64,000 nucleotides of DNA from Rhodococcus sp. P-2 (GTDB lineage: Bacteria; Actinomycetota; Actinomycetes; Mycobacteriales; Mycobacteriaceae), in contig NZ_CP066779.1 in assembly GCF_016598535.1 (NCBI RefSeq), forward strand, positions 4,462,053 through 4,526,052. Direction: 5' to 3'. The translations under genes were made by a program, and so were the position numbers. Each line of letters begins with the position of its first letter. Within the stretch, counting starts at the first letter, position 1. The notes under the pieces are model-generated. The model was not told the DNA's origin. It did no database searches and was given only the letters and a program-made list of their open reading frames with translations. Of the stretch, positions 1 through 8,673 are shown piece after piece.

Positions 1-993
1 GTCGCAGTGCGAGAGGAAGCCCGCGTACACCTCCGCCATCCGTGAGAACAGTCGTTGCTCGTCAGCGGAGAGAGTGTCCCAGGGGCGGGTGAAATCCAGC
101 GGCGGGAACGGTTCGCCGTCAGGTCCGGTGCGGGTGTCAGGAGTGCCTATCGGGTTGAGTGAGGGCAGAGTCGTGTCGTTCGGGACGAGTCCCATTTCCT
201 TCTGCCTCGCCAGAATCTCATCACGCATGGCTTCGTACCCCGCGTCGAACCTTCCTGCATAGCGATCGGCCCATTCACGGGGTGCATGATGCGGAGCGTG
301 TGCGCACCCGGGGGCGTAGTAGAGAAATACCGGCCGTTCCGGAGCTATCGACTTCACGTCACCGATGTACTCGAGCGCCCGGTCTGTGATGTCGACACTG
401 AAGTGGTATCCCTCTTCCGGCGTCGACGGCTGTTCGACGGGATGGTTGTCGTGAACGAGGTCGGGATACCACTGATTGGTCTCGGCACCGAGGAAGCCGT
501 AGAACCGCTCGAATCCGCGACCGACCGGCCAATTCCTTTTCGTGGAAGCAAGATTCATCTCGTCTTCGGCACAGAGGTGCCATTTGCCGACCATCGCGGT
601 ACTGAACCCCTGCTCGACCAGAACCTCGGCGAGCGTGGCACATTCAGGAGGGATGTGACCGTTCCCGCCGGGAAACCCGACCGCGCACTCACTGATGCAA
701 GCCATTCCGTTGGTCGTGTGGTTACGGCCGGTGAGCAGACACGATCGCGTCGGTGAGCACAGCGCTGTGGTGTGCCACTGCCCGTACCGCAATCCGTTGC
801 CCGCGATGCGGTCGATGTTCGGCGTCTCGATCGGTCCCCCGTAGCAACCCAAGGCGCCGAATCCGACGTCGTCGAGAACGATGTAGAGAATGTTCGGCGT
901 GCCGGCGGCAGCCTTCGGCTGCTCGTATGGGCTCCAGTCGGGAATCGAATCGCGAATATCGAGGTTGACGACGCCTTTGAATGCGTTGGCCAT
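1..993 (-). CDS. Arylsulfatase (N-terminal part; runs off the left edge)
   Basis: Type I sulfatase that hydrolyses sulfate esters to release inorganic sulfate. I translated it from the ATG at 993 (AAGGAG about 8 bases upstream); the frame is open for 331 codons to the window edge. The metal-binding Asp pair (LDDVGFG, about 41-47) is followed by CSPTR at 79-83, the sulfatase signature whose Cys is converted to formylglycine, and by GKWH, which carries the conserved Lys and His of the family. The GCAH motif and the MAEVYAGFLSH segment also fit actinobacterial AtsA-type sulfatases, which usually have about 780 residues, so over half is missing here. No signal peptide is visible, so it is probably cytoplasmic. 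It is divergent from the HAD gene, with about 177 bases between the chosen starts. The substrate cannot be told. Confidence 0.9.
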   Translation of the reverse strand, partial: MANAFKGVVNLDIRDSIPDWSPYEQPKAAAGTPNILYIVLDDVGFGALGCYGGPIETPNIDRIAGNGLRYGQWHTTALCSPTRSCLLTGRNHTTNGMACISECAVGFPGGNGHIPPECATLAEVLVEQGFSTAMVGKWHLCAEDEMNLASTKRNWPVGRGFERFYGFLGAETNQWYPDLVHDNHPVEQPSTPEEGYHFSVDITDRALEYIGDVKSIAPERPVFLYYAPGCAHAPHHAPREWADRYAGRFDAGYEAMRDEILARQKEMGLVPNDTTLPSLNPIGTPDTRTGPDGEPFPPLDFTRPWDTLSADEQRLFSRMAEVYAGFLSHCD

Positions 994-1170
994 GACCTGG
1001 CTCCTTGTAGGTGATCTGAATGCCAGCCTCTACGGCTGCATGGTCAATCGCATACCCCGATTGTGCTCACCGAAGCGCTGTCGCCCGAAATGGGCGATGC
1101 CATCTTCGGCAGGAAGTCCGAGTATGAGAGTGCCGGGTTTGTCATCACCTCACTGGAAGCCAGGGACCAC

Positions 1171-2148
1171 ATGAACAGTCACTTCGTCGAACCCTCCGAC
1201 TCCGGTAGCCGTGACCCGCTTCCGAGCTGGCAGGACGGCACGGCGAAACACGCCATCCTGCAATTCGTCGAACGCGTGACAGGGGCGGGAAGTCCGGACG
1301 AAATCGCACCGGAAGACAGGATCGCGGTCTTCGACAACGACGGAACACTGTGGTGTGAGAAACCGATGCCGATCCAGCTCGACTTCATCTTGCGCCGCCT
1401 CGTCGAGATGACCGCCCAGGATCCGACACTCCGCGGTCGTCAACCGTGGCAAGCGGCGTTCGAACAGGACTACGCCTGGTTGAACGATGTGATCTCCAAG
1501 CACTATCGAGGCGACGACAGCGCACTGAAGGTGCTCACGGCCGGTGTCCTGGCTGCATTCGCCGAAGTCACGGTCGACGAATTCGAGAACCACGCCGATA
1601 CCTTCCTGCGCACCGCCTCGCATCCCACACTCGGCCACCAGTATCTGCACTGCAACTATTCGCCCATGGTGCAGTTGCTCGATTACCTTGCAGCCAAGGG
1701 ATTCTCCAACTACATAGTGTCCGGCGGCGGACGTGACTTCATGCGGCCGATCAGCCAGGAGGTCTACGGCATCCCCCGAGAACGCGTCATCGGCAGCGGC
1801 GTGGCACTGACGTGGAAGGACGACGGACACAGCGGCACGATCCTTCGTCAGCCTCAAACGGATGTCGTCGACGACGGGCCGGCCAAGCCCGTCCAGATCT
1901 GGAACCGAATCGGTCGACGACCTGTTCTCGCGGCCGGAAACAGCAACGGTGACGTACCTATGTTGAAGTTCGCCGACCACCCGAACATTCCGGCACTTCG
2001 CCTTCTCGTGCTCCATGACGATCCGGAACGCGAGTTCGACTACGTGGACGGGGCCGAGCACGCGCTCGACACCTCGCGCACAAACGGGTGGACCGTGGTG
2101 AGTATCAGAAACGACTGGAAGACAGTCTTCGAACCACCCGCCGAATGA
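1171..2148 (+). CDS. HAD-superfamily phosphatase/hydrolase
   Basis: Haloacid dehalogenase-fold hydrolase, probably a phosphomonoesterase. Motif I is DNDGTLW near residue 56 of the chosen start, with both nucleophile and acid/base Asp present. Motif II is the SGGG stretch and motif III/IV the GNSNGDVPML segment, in the expected order. I chose the ATG at 1171; an in-frame GTG at 1063 would add 36 residues that look unlike a domain. No strong ribosome binding site decides between them. The gene diverges from the sulfatase, so the two may share a control region and act together, for example in sulfate or phosphate ester scavenging; that pairing is inference. The substrate is unknown. Confidence 0.8.
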   Translation: MNSHFVEPSDSGSRDPLPSWQDGTAKHAILQFVERVTGAGSPDEIAPEDRIAVFDNDGTLWCEKPMPIQLDFILRRLVEMTAQDPTLRGRQPWQAAFEQDYAWLNDVISKHYRGDDSALKVLTAGVLAAFAEVTVDEFENHADTFLRTASHPTLGHQYLHCNYSPMVQLLDYLAAKGFSNYIVSGGGRDFMRPISQEVYGIPRERVIGSGVALTWKDDGHSGTILRQPQTDVVDDGPAKPVQIWNRIGRRPVLAAGNSNGDVPMLKFADHPNIPALRLLVLHDDPEREFDYVDGAEHALDTSRTNGWTVVSIRNDWKTVFEPPAE

Positions 2149-2160
2149 CAGTATGGATAC

Positions 2161-3030
2161 GTGACCCTCGATGATGTCGCCGACGAACTGTACGGCCTCG
2201 ACCCCGGCGAGTTCGTCGAGGCGCGTACGAAGCATGCGAAGGCTGCGCGGGAGGGCAACGACCGCGCACTGGCCACGGCTATCGGAAAACTTCGAAAGCC
2301 GACCACCGTGGGCTGGTTGGTCAATCTCATTTCGCGCGATCTGCCTGAAGAGCTGGAAGCACTTCTCGCGCTTGGTGAATCGTTACGCGACGCCCAGCGA
2401 CATCTCTCGGGCGCGGACCTGCGCAAACTGACGACACAGAGGCAGCAGGTGGTGCGCAGCCTCGCCCACAAATCCGGTGAGATCGCGGCCTCACGGGGAA
2501 AGAGTGTCGGTGAGGATGCATTACGTGATGTCGCGCAGACTCTCAATGCCGCCCTTGCCGACGAGGAGACCGCCGAGTTGGTCCGACTCGGACGAGTTGT
2601 GACCGCTGCCAGTTACAGCGGCTTCGGACCGGCGGGACTTGCTGTGGTGAAAGGGAAATCGCAGCAGCACGCCCCGAAGGAACCAGCAGAAGTACCGCAG
2701 ACTCCGAAGACGAAGACTCCGGATGTCGAGGCCGAACGTGCCAGGGTAAAAGCAGAATTGAAGGAAGCCAGGGCAGGCGTCGAGAAGGTCCGACGACGGG
2801 TCAAGGCCGAGACCGCCCAGCTCGAGGATGCCAGGTCGAAGCTGTCCGACCTCGACCGTCGCATCGAGGAACTCCGCGCCGATCTCGAACACGCAGAACA
2901 GGAACGACAGTTCGCCGAGAACACCGAGAAGGCTGCCGGCGTCGCGGTTCGGGAATCCGAGGAGGAACTTCGTGAGGCCGAGCGCCGGGTCGAAGAGGCA
3001 GAAGTTAGTCTCGACGCGACCAGTTCATAG
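2161..3030 (+). CDS. Coiled-coil protein of unknown function
   Basis: 289-residue protein starting at GTG, 12 bases after the HAD gene, so probably cotranscribed with it. Residues 1-150 are helical, with a KPTTVGWLVNLI segment and no known motif. From about 170 to the end it is a long charged heptad-like stretch rich in Glu, Arg, Lys and Ala, a confident coiled coil. There is no signal peptide or membrane segment. It resembles uncharacterised actinobacterial proteins of this layout; I cannot assign a function. Its stop codon overlaps the first copy of the TetR-type inverted repeat described below. Confidence 0.75.
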   Translation: MTLDDVADELYGLDPGEFVEARTKHAKAAREGNDRALATAIGKLRKPTTVGWLVNLISRDLPEELEALLALGESLRDAQRHLSGADLRKLTTQRQQVVRSLAHKSGEIAASRGKSVGEDALRDVAQTLNAALADEETAELVRLGRVVTAASYSGFGPAGLAVVKGKSQQHAPKEPAEVPQTPKTKTPDVEAERARVKAELKEARAGVEKVRRRVKAETAQLEDARSKLSDLDRRIEELRADLEHAEQERQFAENTEKAAGVAVRESEEELREAERRVEEAEVSLDATSS

Positions 3031-3042
3031 ACATACTGTCCA
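3028..3042. promoter_or_regulatory. TetR-type operator, copy 1
   Basis: TAGACA-TAC-TGTCCA, an imperfect inverted repeat 126 bases before the CoA transferase. The same pattern recurs at 4998-5012 and 8554-8568, each time upstream of a gene of the same putative catabolic unit, so it is the best candidate for binding the TetR encoded at 4325-4969. Confidence 0.6.
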
Positions 3043-3065
3043 TTAATCGATACGATGACTTTTAT

Positions 3066-3079
3066 TGACCATTTGGTCA
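3066..3079. promoter_or_regulatory. Second palindrome upstream of the CoA transferase
   Basis: TGACCA-TT-TGGTCA, perfect 6-base arms, 24 bases after operator copy 1 and 88 bases before the start codon. It differs from the repeated TAGACA box, so it may bind another regulator. Confidence 0.4.
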
Positions 3080-3167
3080 TCCTGAAATCGAGTAGCTACC
3101 GACGACGCCGAACCGATGAGGGTTTGGCGTTACCCCAAACTGCTTCAACAGCTTTCGGAGTGTGAAA

Positions 3168-4367
3168 ATGAACGGCGCCAACGACACCGAATGGAGTTTC
3201 TTACACGGCAAGCGGGTCCTTGATCTTTCACGGCTTCTCCCTGGCCCGTTCGCGACGACTCTGCTAGCGGATTTGGGCGCCGACGTGATCAAGGTCGAAG
3301 ACCCCAGCCGACCCGATCCCACACGGGAAACCGGCGGACGGATGGCCTCGTTGAACAGAAACAAACGATCGATCGCGCTCGATCTTCGCATCGAAACCGA
3401 TCGCGAGACGTTCCTTCGACTGGTCGAAACCGCAGATGCAGTGGTCGAAGGATTCCGACCTCAAGTACTGGCGAGCATGGGACTCGGCTATGACATTCTC
3501 CGAAAAATGAACCCCCGCATCGTATTATGCTCAATCAGCGGATACGGCCAGTCCGGGCCCTATGCCGATAAGCCAGGACACGAATTGAACTTTCTCGGCC
3601 TTTCCGGCTTCTTCGCAGTTCCCGGAGGCCTCGACGGAACCGTCACACGCCCAGGCATCCGGGCCGGCGACATGGTGGGCTCGATGTACGCCGCACTTTC
3701 GATCGCCGTGGCACTCGCGAGCGTGGACAAGCACGGACATGGCCAACACATCGACGTCTCCCTCGCCGAGGCCGCAACCGCCTGGTGCGCGCCTTTTGCG
3801 CTCATGATCCGCGACATCGGAAATCCCACTGATTCGCCAACCATCCAGGGCGACAACGATATTTTCGAAACTTCCGATGGGCGCTTACTATCTCTCGCGA
3901 CTTTCGAAGACAAGTTTTGGATCGAATTCCGCACAGCACTCGGTGACAAATTTCCGACGTCGAGCGCGGAACGCTTCGATCAACGATGGCGGCGAACTCT
4001 ACACAAGGCCGAGGTTCGGAAAATCTTGGTAGCAACCTTCGCCGCACAGACGTACGGGTGGTGGTCAGACTTGTTGACCACGATAAATGCCCCGTGGGCA
4101 CCAGTGTTCACCGACGCGGACCAACTGATGAGCGATCCCCATGTCGTCGCTCGCGAACTATTCAGCGAGATTTCGGACGACGACGGTGAAACCTGGCCCC
4201 AGATGAGATTCCCGGCGCAGTTCAGCTTGGGACTGAACACTTTTCGGCTACCGATGCCGCAGGTCGGCGAGCACACCGAGGCGATACTCGGTGAACTCGC
4301 CACTGCGATGCACGGCGAGAACAGCTATTCGGATTTCACCTCGCCGTCGAAGCCCGAAGACCAATAG
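3168..4367 (+). CDS. CaiB/BaiF family (class III) CoA transferase
   Basis: Moves CoA between carboxylic acids, for example activating a substrate with an acyl-CoA as donor. The 399-residue length is typical of the family. The N-terminal VLDLSRLLPGPFATTLLADLGADVIKVE run is the family hallmark, and the RPGIRAGDMVGS segment carries the expected catalytic Asp at about 168. I chose the ATG at 3168, which has CGGAG at a proper distance; an in-frame GTG at 3162 is too close to that site. Its 3-prime end overlaps the convergent TetR gene by 43 bases. Downstream ligase and dehydrogenase genes suggest a shared acyl-CoA pathway. The acid itself is not identifiable. Confidence 0.9.
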   Translation: MNGANDTEWSFLHGKRVLDLSRLLPGPFATTLLADLGADVIKVEDPSRPDPTRETGGRMASLNRNKRSIALDLRIETDRETFLRLVETADAVVEGFRPQVLASMGLGYDILRKMNPRIVLCSISGYGQSGPYADKPGHELNFLGLSGFFAVPGGLDGTVTRPGIRAGDMVGSMYAALSIAVALASVDKHGHGQHIDVSLAEAATAWCAPFALMIRDIGNPTDSPTIQGDNDIFETSDGRLLSLATFEDKFWIEFRTALGDKFPTSSAERFDQRWRRTLHKAEVRKILVATFAAQTYGWWSDLLTTINAPWAPVFTDADQLMSDPHVVARELFSEISDDDGETWPQMRFPAQFSLGLNTFRLPMPQVGEHTEAILGELATAMHGENSYSDFTSPSKPEDQ

Positions 4368-4969
4368 CGTCCTCGCAACGAGAGTTCGAGCAGCATCTCG
4401 GTCACTTCTTCAGGGGTAAGTGGTGGTGGGTCGGACTCGAGCCACCATTGCAGGATTGCGATCTGTTCGCCCACCCACGCCCTCGAGAGAACTTCGATGT
4501 CGATTCGCGGGGTTGCCCCGAGTGCTTCCGCCCGCGCGGAGAATATCCGCATTGCCGCAGCGCTACGGTTCTCTACGAACTTTCGCAGCGCTTTGCCGTC
4601 ACCCTCACCGCGCAGAATTACGCGATAGACGTCGCGCTCCTCGGCCGCGTGTCGGAACATCTCGAGCACCGGCTTACCGGTGAAACCAACGGACGACGCA
4701 GGTACGAGTGGGCGGAGTCGCACTTCCAGATCCGCACTCAAATCGGAAACAACCTGCCCGAGCAGGTCGTCTTTGTCGGTGTAGTGGCTGTAGAAGGTCG
4801 CTCGACCCAGATCTGCGCGATCCGTGATGTCCTCGACCGTAATACCTGCATACCCCCGTTCCAGAACTAGCGAGACCAACGCATCCCGTAGCAGTCTTCG
4901 GGTTCGTCGCACCCGTCTGTCTTCTGGAGGCACTGGCTCCCCTTCCTTCGTCACTGTCATCCACAGCAT
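4325..4969 (-). CDS. TetR/AcrR family transcriptional regulator
   Basis: DNA-binding repressor of about 211-214 residues. The helix-turn-helix lies at about 40-65 (GITVEDITDRADLGRATFYSHYTDKDDLL), typical of TetR; the rest is the helical ligand domain. The start is ambiguous between ATG 4969 and ATG 4960. The gene is convergent with the CoA transferase (43-base overlap) and divergent from the acyl-CoA ligase. An inverted repeat at 4998-5012 lies in the shared promoter region, so autoregulation together with control of the ligase-dehydrogenase genes is likely. An acyl-CoA or a free acid is the probable inducer, by analogy with other regulators of such loci. Confidence 0.88.
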   Translation of the reverse strand: MLWMTVTKEGEPVPPEDRRVRRTRRLLRDALVSLVLERGYAGITVEDITDRADLGRATFYSHYTDKDDLLGQVVSDLSADLEVRLRPLVPASSVGFTGKPVLEMFRHAAEERDVYRVILRGEGDGKALRKFVENRSAAAMRIFSARAEALGATPRIDIEVLSRAWVGEQIAILQWWLESDPPPLTPEEVTEMLLELSLRGRYWSSGFDGEVKSE

Positions 4970-4997
4970 AGATCAACATTGACAGGGCGATCGAATA

Positions 4998-5012
4998 TAG
5001 ACAAACTGTCCA
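4998..5012. promoter_or_regulatory. TetR-type operator, copy 2
   Basis: TAGACA-AAC-TGTCCA between the divergent TetR and acyl-CoA ligase genes. It matches copy 1 at 14 of 15 positions outside one spacer base, and similarity continues on its 3-prime side (CAnTAA, then ACGATG). Confidence 0.65.
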
Positions 5013-5047
5013 ATAACATTCACGATGTCGAAACCCTTGGAGTATTC

Positions 5048-6604
5048 ATGAACCTAGGTACCTACCTCGCCCGGAGCGCCAGCTTCTACCCGGATGTCGA
5101 AGCACTTGTCTGTGATGAAGATCGCTGGACATACAGCGAACTCGATACAGCCACAAACCGTCTCGCGTCCGCCCTCGCACGGACCGGCGCAAAGCCCGGG
5201 CACATGATCGGAACCTTTTCCGCAAACTGTGGAGAACTGGTTGTGACCGAAATGGCCTTGTGCAAAGGAGGATTCGTCAGGGTACCGATCAACGCACGGC
5301 TAGGTGCCGACGAGCTCGCGCATATCCTCACTGATGCCGACGTCCGTGTCCTCTTCGTCGATGCCTCCCACGCGGACATGGCACTGAAGGTTGTCACCGA
5401 GGCCGGATTAGACTGCCAGGTGTTCGACTACGGCGCTGCTACGCTTGGCACCGACAGTTATCTGGATCTGCTGGCATCGGGCAGCACAGACAACGTCGAG
5501 GTAGACGTCGACATCGACGCCCCTGCTGTCCTGAACTACACATCGGGATCCACCGGCAAGCTCAAAGCAGCGGTCCAAAGTCAGGGCAATCGCTTGGCCA
5601 ATATGCGCAAGCGCCTGATGAGCCCTGAAGGCGCCCCGACAGTAGGTGATCGCTACCTCGCACCTGGTCCCATCACGCATGCATCTGGCATGGTGATGCT
5701 GGGAATGTTCGCAAGGGGTGCAACCGTCGTGGTCCTTCCGTCGTGGAATGCGGAGACCTTCTTGCGAACCATTGAACGGGAGTCCATCACCACCACTCTG
5801 GTAGTGCCCACGATGCTGAACCTGTTGATGGATCATCCGTCGGTTACAGAAATCGATACGAGTTCGCTGCGCTGCATCGGGGTAGGTGCTGCGCCTGTCT
5901 CTCCACAACGCCTTCGAGATGCGGTAAAGCTGTTCGGCCCGGTCGTCATCCAGGGCTACGGACTTGGCGAGACAACCAGCGTCATAACAGTTTTGACTGC
6001 CGAGGACATTGTCCGCGGAATCGAATCCGATCCTGAACTGCTGCTCTCGTGCGGACGGCCAGCGTACGACACCGACGTTCGCGTGGTCGATGACAACGGT
6101 GAACAGGTCGAGGCGGGAGTGATCGGTGAGATCGTGGCCAAGGGACCTGACTGCGTCCGCGAGTATTTTCGGGAGCCCGAGTTGTCCGCTGAGACATTCC
6201 GAAACGGTTGGGTCCACACCGGCGACGTCGGCTATTTCCGCAAGGACGGTTACCTCTTCATCGTCGACCGCAAGAAGGACATGATCATCTCGGGTGGATT
6301 CAACATCTACTGCAGTGAGGTAGAAGCAGCCTTGTACGAACACACAGCTGTTGCCGAAGCGTGCATTGTGGGCGTTCCGGACCCGAAGTGGGGGGAAGCG
6401 GTCAAAGCCGTTGTCGTCCTCCGGAGCGGAAGTAAAACCACAGCAATGGAATTGATCGATCATTGCGGAAGCAGGCTTGCCAGCATGAAGAAACCCCGAT
6501 CCGTCGATTTCGTCGATTCGTTACCGGTCAATCGAAACGGCAAAGTCGACCGCCGAGCCATCCGCGCAACGTATTGGACCACCGCTGACCGCCACGTCAA
6601 CTGA
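5048..6604 (+). CDS. Acyl-CoA ligase (AMP-forming, ANL superfamily)
   Basis: Activates a carboxylic acid with ATP and CoA. All core motifs are present in order: the phosphate-binding loop YTSGSTGKLKA, GYGLGETT, the hinge region GWVHTGDVG...DRKKDMIISGGFNIY, and the C-terminal NRNGKVDRR with the adenylation Lys. The length is 518 residues from ATG 5048. I preferred that start to the open frame reaching 4979 because it has TTGGAG just upstream and because the extension would run through the operator. It is 12 bases before the acyl-CoA dehydrogenase gene, so one transcript is likely. The substrate could be a fatty, aromatic or terpenoid acid. Confidence 0.92.
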   Translation: MNLGTYLARSASFYPDVEALVCDEDRWTYSELDTATNRLASALARTGAKPGHMIGTFSANCGELVVTEMALCKGGFVRVPINARLGADELAHILTDADVRVLFVDASHADMALKVVTEAGLDCQVFDYGAATLGTDSYLDLLASGSTDNVEVDVDIDAPAVLNYTSGSTGKLKAAVQSQGNRLANMRKRLMSPEGAPTVGDRYLAPGPITHASGMVMLGMFARGATVVVLPSWNAETFLRTIERESITTTLVVPTMLNLLMDHPSVTEIDTSSLRCIGVGAAPVSPQRLRDAVKLFGPVVIQGYGLGETTSVITVLTAEDIVRGIESDPELLLSCGRPAYDTDVRVVDDNGEQVEAGVIGEIVAKGPDCVREYFREPELSAETFRNGWVHTGDVGYFRKDGYLFIVDRKKDMIISGGFNIYCSEVEAALYEHTAVAEACIVGVPDPKWGEAVKAVVVLRSGSKTTAMELIDHCGSRLASMKKPRSVDFVDSLPVNRNGKVDRRAIRATYWTTADRHVN

Positions 6605-6616
6605 CAGGAATCAGAC

Positions 6617-7807
6617 ATGCCATTCGCTCTCACCCCGAGCTACGAAGACAATCCCCGACTTCAATCGCTGATCGACAACCTCCGCAACTACTTGAACGGT
6701 GAACTCGCCGAGTACGAGACAAAGCTGGGACTCACGCAGGAATCTCACTACACACGCGAGATGCTGGAGCCGGTATGGAGGCGTTGCCGCGAACTCGGCT
6801 TCTACGGCATCCACCTGCCAACCGAACTCGGTGGCCAGAACCTCACCTACACCGAACTCGCGGCGCTCAAGGAAGAGGTCGGCGCATCGCCGCGGGTCCT
6901 CTCGATGTCGGTGCTGGGTGACATGGGCGGCCCGCTGCGTGCAGGGTCGATCTTTCAATACGCCACTGAATACCAGTTGGAAAAGTACTTGTTGCCAGTG
7001 CTCCGCGGCGAGAAGGCATGCTGCTTCTCCCTCACCGAGAACGATGCAGGTTCAGATGTCCGCGGCATGCTCACAACGGCCACTCCCGACGGTGTCGGAT
7101 GGCGACTGAACGGCCACAAGGTGTTCTCGTCCGCAGGTCCGTTTGCCGACTTCTCGGTCCTGATCGCAAAGATGGCATCCGACAGCGAGGACGACGGTCC
7201 AGATTCGTACTCGGCCTTCCTGATCGACCTCGATTCTCCCGGCTGCACCGTCGCCGACGGTGACGTCCCGATGTCCGGGCAGCACATTGAAGCGGACATC
7301 ATTCTCGACGACTGCTATGTCGGTCCGGAACAGCTACTCGGAAGCCTCGGCGAAGGCCTGCGGATCGGACTGGGGCGAGTCACGGTCAACCGACTCCTGC
7401 ACTGCCCGACTGCCCTCGGCGGAGCGCGTCGGGCATTGGAATTATCGTTGGAGTACAGCAAGACTCGACAAGTTCAGGGCGCGCCCCTCGCAATGTTGCA
7501 GTCAATTCAACACAAACTCGCCGACATGGCAACCGACTACTATGCTGCGCGCTCAATGACGTACGACGCACTGGCCGCACTCGATGCTGGACGGCGCCCG
7601 CGAATCGAAGCCTTCATGTGCAAACTTTTTGTCGCGGAAAAGGCCTTCGCCATCGCAGACCACGCAGTTCAGATTCATGGCAAGTCCGGTGTCGTACGTG
7701 GCTCGGAGATCGAATCACTGTTTCAACGGCTGCGCATGTTCCGAATCCTCACTGGATCATCCGAGATCCAAAAGAACGGCATCGCTCGTCAATTACTCAC
7801 CTCCTGA
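6617..7807 (+). CDS. Acyl-CoA dehydrogenase
   Basis: FAD enzyme introducing an alpha-beta double bond into an acyl-CoA. The length of 396 residues is normal. The CCFSLTENDAGSDVRGM segment is the family signature for FAD and substrate binding, and the C-terminal RILTGSSEIQKNGIARQLL is the usual helix carrying the FAD-binding and oligomer contacts. It follows the ligase directly and would perform the next step on the CoA ester. CAGGA precedes the start. The acyl specificity cannot be read from sequence alone. Confidence 0.92.
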   Translation: MPFALTPSYEDNPRLQSLIDNLRNYLNGELAEYETKLGLTQESHYTREMLEPVWRRCRELGFYGIHLPTELGGQNLTYTELAALKEEVGASPRVLSMSVLGDMGGPLRAGSIFQYATEYQLEKYLLPVLRGEKACCFSLTENDAGSDVRGMLTTATPDGVGWRLNGHKVFSSAGPFADFSVLIAKMASDSEDDGPDSYSAFLIDLDSPGCTVADGDVPMSGQHIEADIILDDCYVGPEQLLGSLGEGLRIGLGRVTVNRLLHCPTALGGARRALELSLEYSKTRQVQGAPLAMLQSIQHKLADMATDYYAARSMTYDALAALDAGRRPRIEAFMCKLFVAEKAFAIADHAVQIHGKSGVVRGSEIESLFQRLRMFRILTGSSEIQKNGIARQLLTS

Positions 7808-7905
7808 ACATCATCGAGAGGGATCAAGTCCTTTCCCTGCCCGCCAGGCCCTCACTCATTCGAGGTGAGGCCCGGTGGGCACTCGATGTTTCAGAGGTAA
7901 CCACC

Positions 7906-8309
7906 GTGATCGATCACGAGCCGGAATACAGATTCAGTCTCGCGACGAGCGAACATTTCTCGCATGGATCCGAACTGAGTTGGGCTTGCAGGCCGACGGC
8001 ATCGCAGTCGACCAGTTCTTCATATCCGAGAACGAGAACAACCTGCATATTCTGCTCGGAATGATCTGCGCTGTCATGGCGTCGGCCATAGTCCTCGGCG
8101 CCCACAGACACTGGGAGGCCACCCAAACCGCGATGCGGCGCGACCACCCCCTACCAAAGTCACCGATGATCCCGCTGGTGGTCGGCGGAGTCTGTCTCAT
8201 TACGGGCCTCAGCATCGGAATGACCGTGCTGCGACGGACCATGAACGTCCGGGGTTGCAACCCGCGCGAACGGTGCTCGCCTGGCGACTCTCTGCCCTCT
8301 CCTAATTGA
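7906..8309 (+). pseudogene. DUF202 (YidH-like) membrane protein with a one-base frameshift
   Basis: A GTG at 7906, preceded by AGAGG, opens with VIDHEPEYRFSLA, the expected start of a YidH-like protein. The family then continues N-E-R-T-F-L-A-W-I-R-T, but here the frame reads T-S-E-H. The adjacent frame carries ERTFLAWIRTELGLQADGIAVDQF and two further hydrophobic segments to the stop at 8309. Inserting one A near 7945 (GCG AC to GCG AAC) restores the family sequence. So the gene is either recently inactivated or the base is a sequencing error. The full protein would have three membrane helices and no known function. A TTGA overlap couples it to the next gene. Confidence 0.75.
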
Positions 8310-8545
8310 CGGCGTCGATGATCGCAATCCGCGAGATCGTCCTGAGCCGATCCGCCCTATCGATCGCCGTGTTCACCTCCCTTCTCGTTACTACGGTCGC
8401 CATCACCGTGGGTGCAGTGATCCGAATTCATCGATTCATGTTGAATGCCAATGACTCTCGAGGAATGCCGCTAGCCGTGATGACAACGGTGGCGACTGGC
8501 GTGACGATCGCGGGACTCGGCACTTGCGCGGTCCTCAAACTTTGA
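8306..8545 (+). CDS. Small DUF202-like membrane protein
   Basis: 79-residue hydrophobic protein with two or three membrane helices. It starts at a TTG overlapping the TGA of the preceding gene, an arrangement that suggests coupled translation. DUF202 genes in actinobacteria often occur as adjacent pairs, and the second usually begins with an ERT-x-L-x-W-x-RT motif. Here only the weak remainder IREIVLSRSALSIAVF is seen, so it may be a divergent or shortened member. Function unknown. Confidence 0.55.
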   Translation: MTASMIAIREIVLSRSALSIAVFTSLLVTTVAITVGAVIRIHRFMLNANDSRGMPLAVMTTVATGVTIAGLGTCAVLKL

Positions 8546-8553
8546 AACAAAGA

Positions 8554-8568
8554 TAGACATGATGTTTA
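8554..8568. promoter_or_regulatory. TetR-type operator, copy 3
   Basis: TAGACA-TGA-TGTTTA, the third copy of the inverted repeat seen at 3028 and 4998. It lies 106 bases before the MFS gene start, suggesting that the transporter and the hydrolase behind it belong to the same regulon. Confidence 0.55.
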
Positions 8569-8673
8569 TTTATGTATATTCTCTCCATTAATGCTCGCTG
8601 TGACTTAGTACACAGCCGATCGTCACGCACAGTTCCTCCGCAGGTGATGGTCGGCGCTTTTCGAGAGGGAATC

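Noticed and set aside
1150-2235. 361-codon open frame on the minus strand
   Set aside because: It is exactly antisense to the HAD phosphatase gene, which has its motifs; no domain or ribosome binding site.
5408-6463. 351-codon minus-strand frame
   Set aside because: Shadow of the acyl-CoA ligase gene; composition is that of a GC-rich antisense frame.
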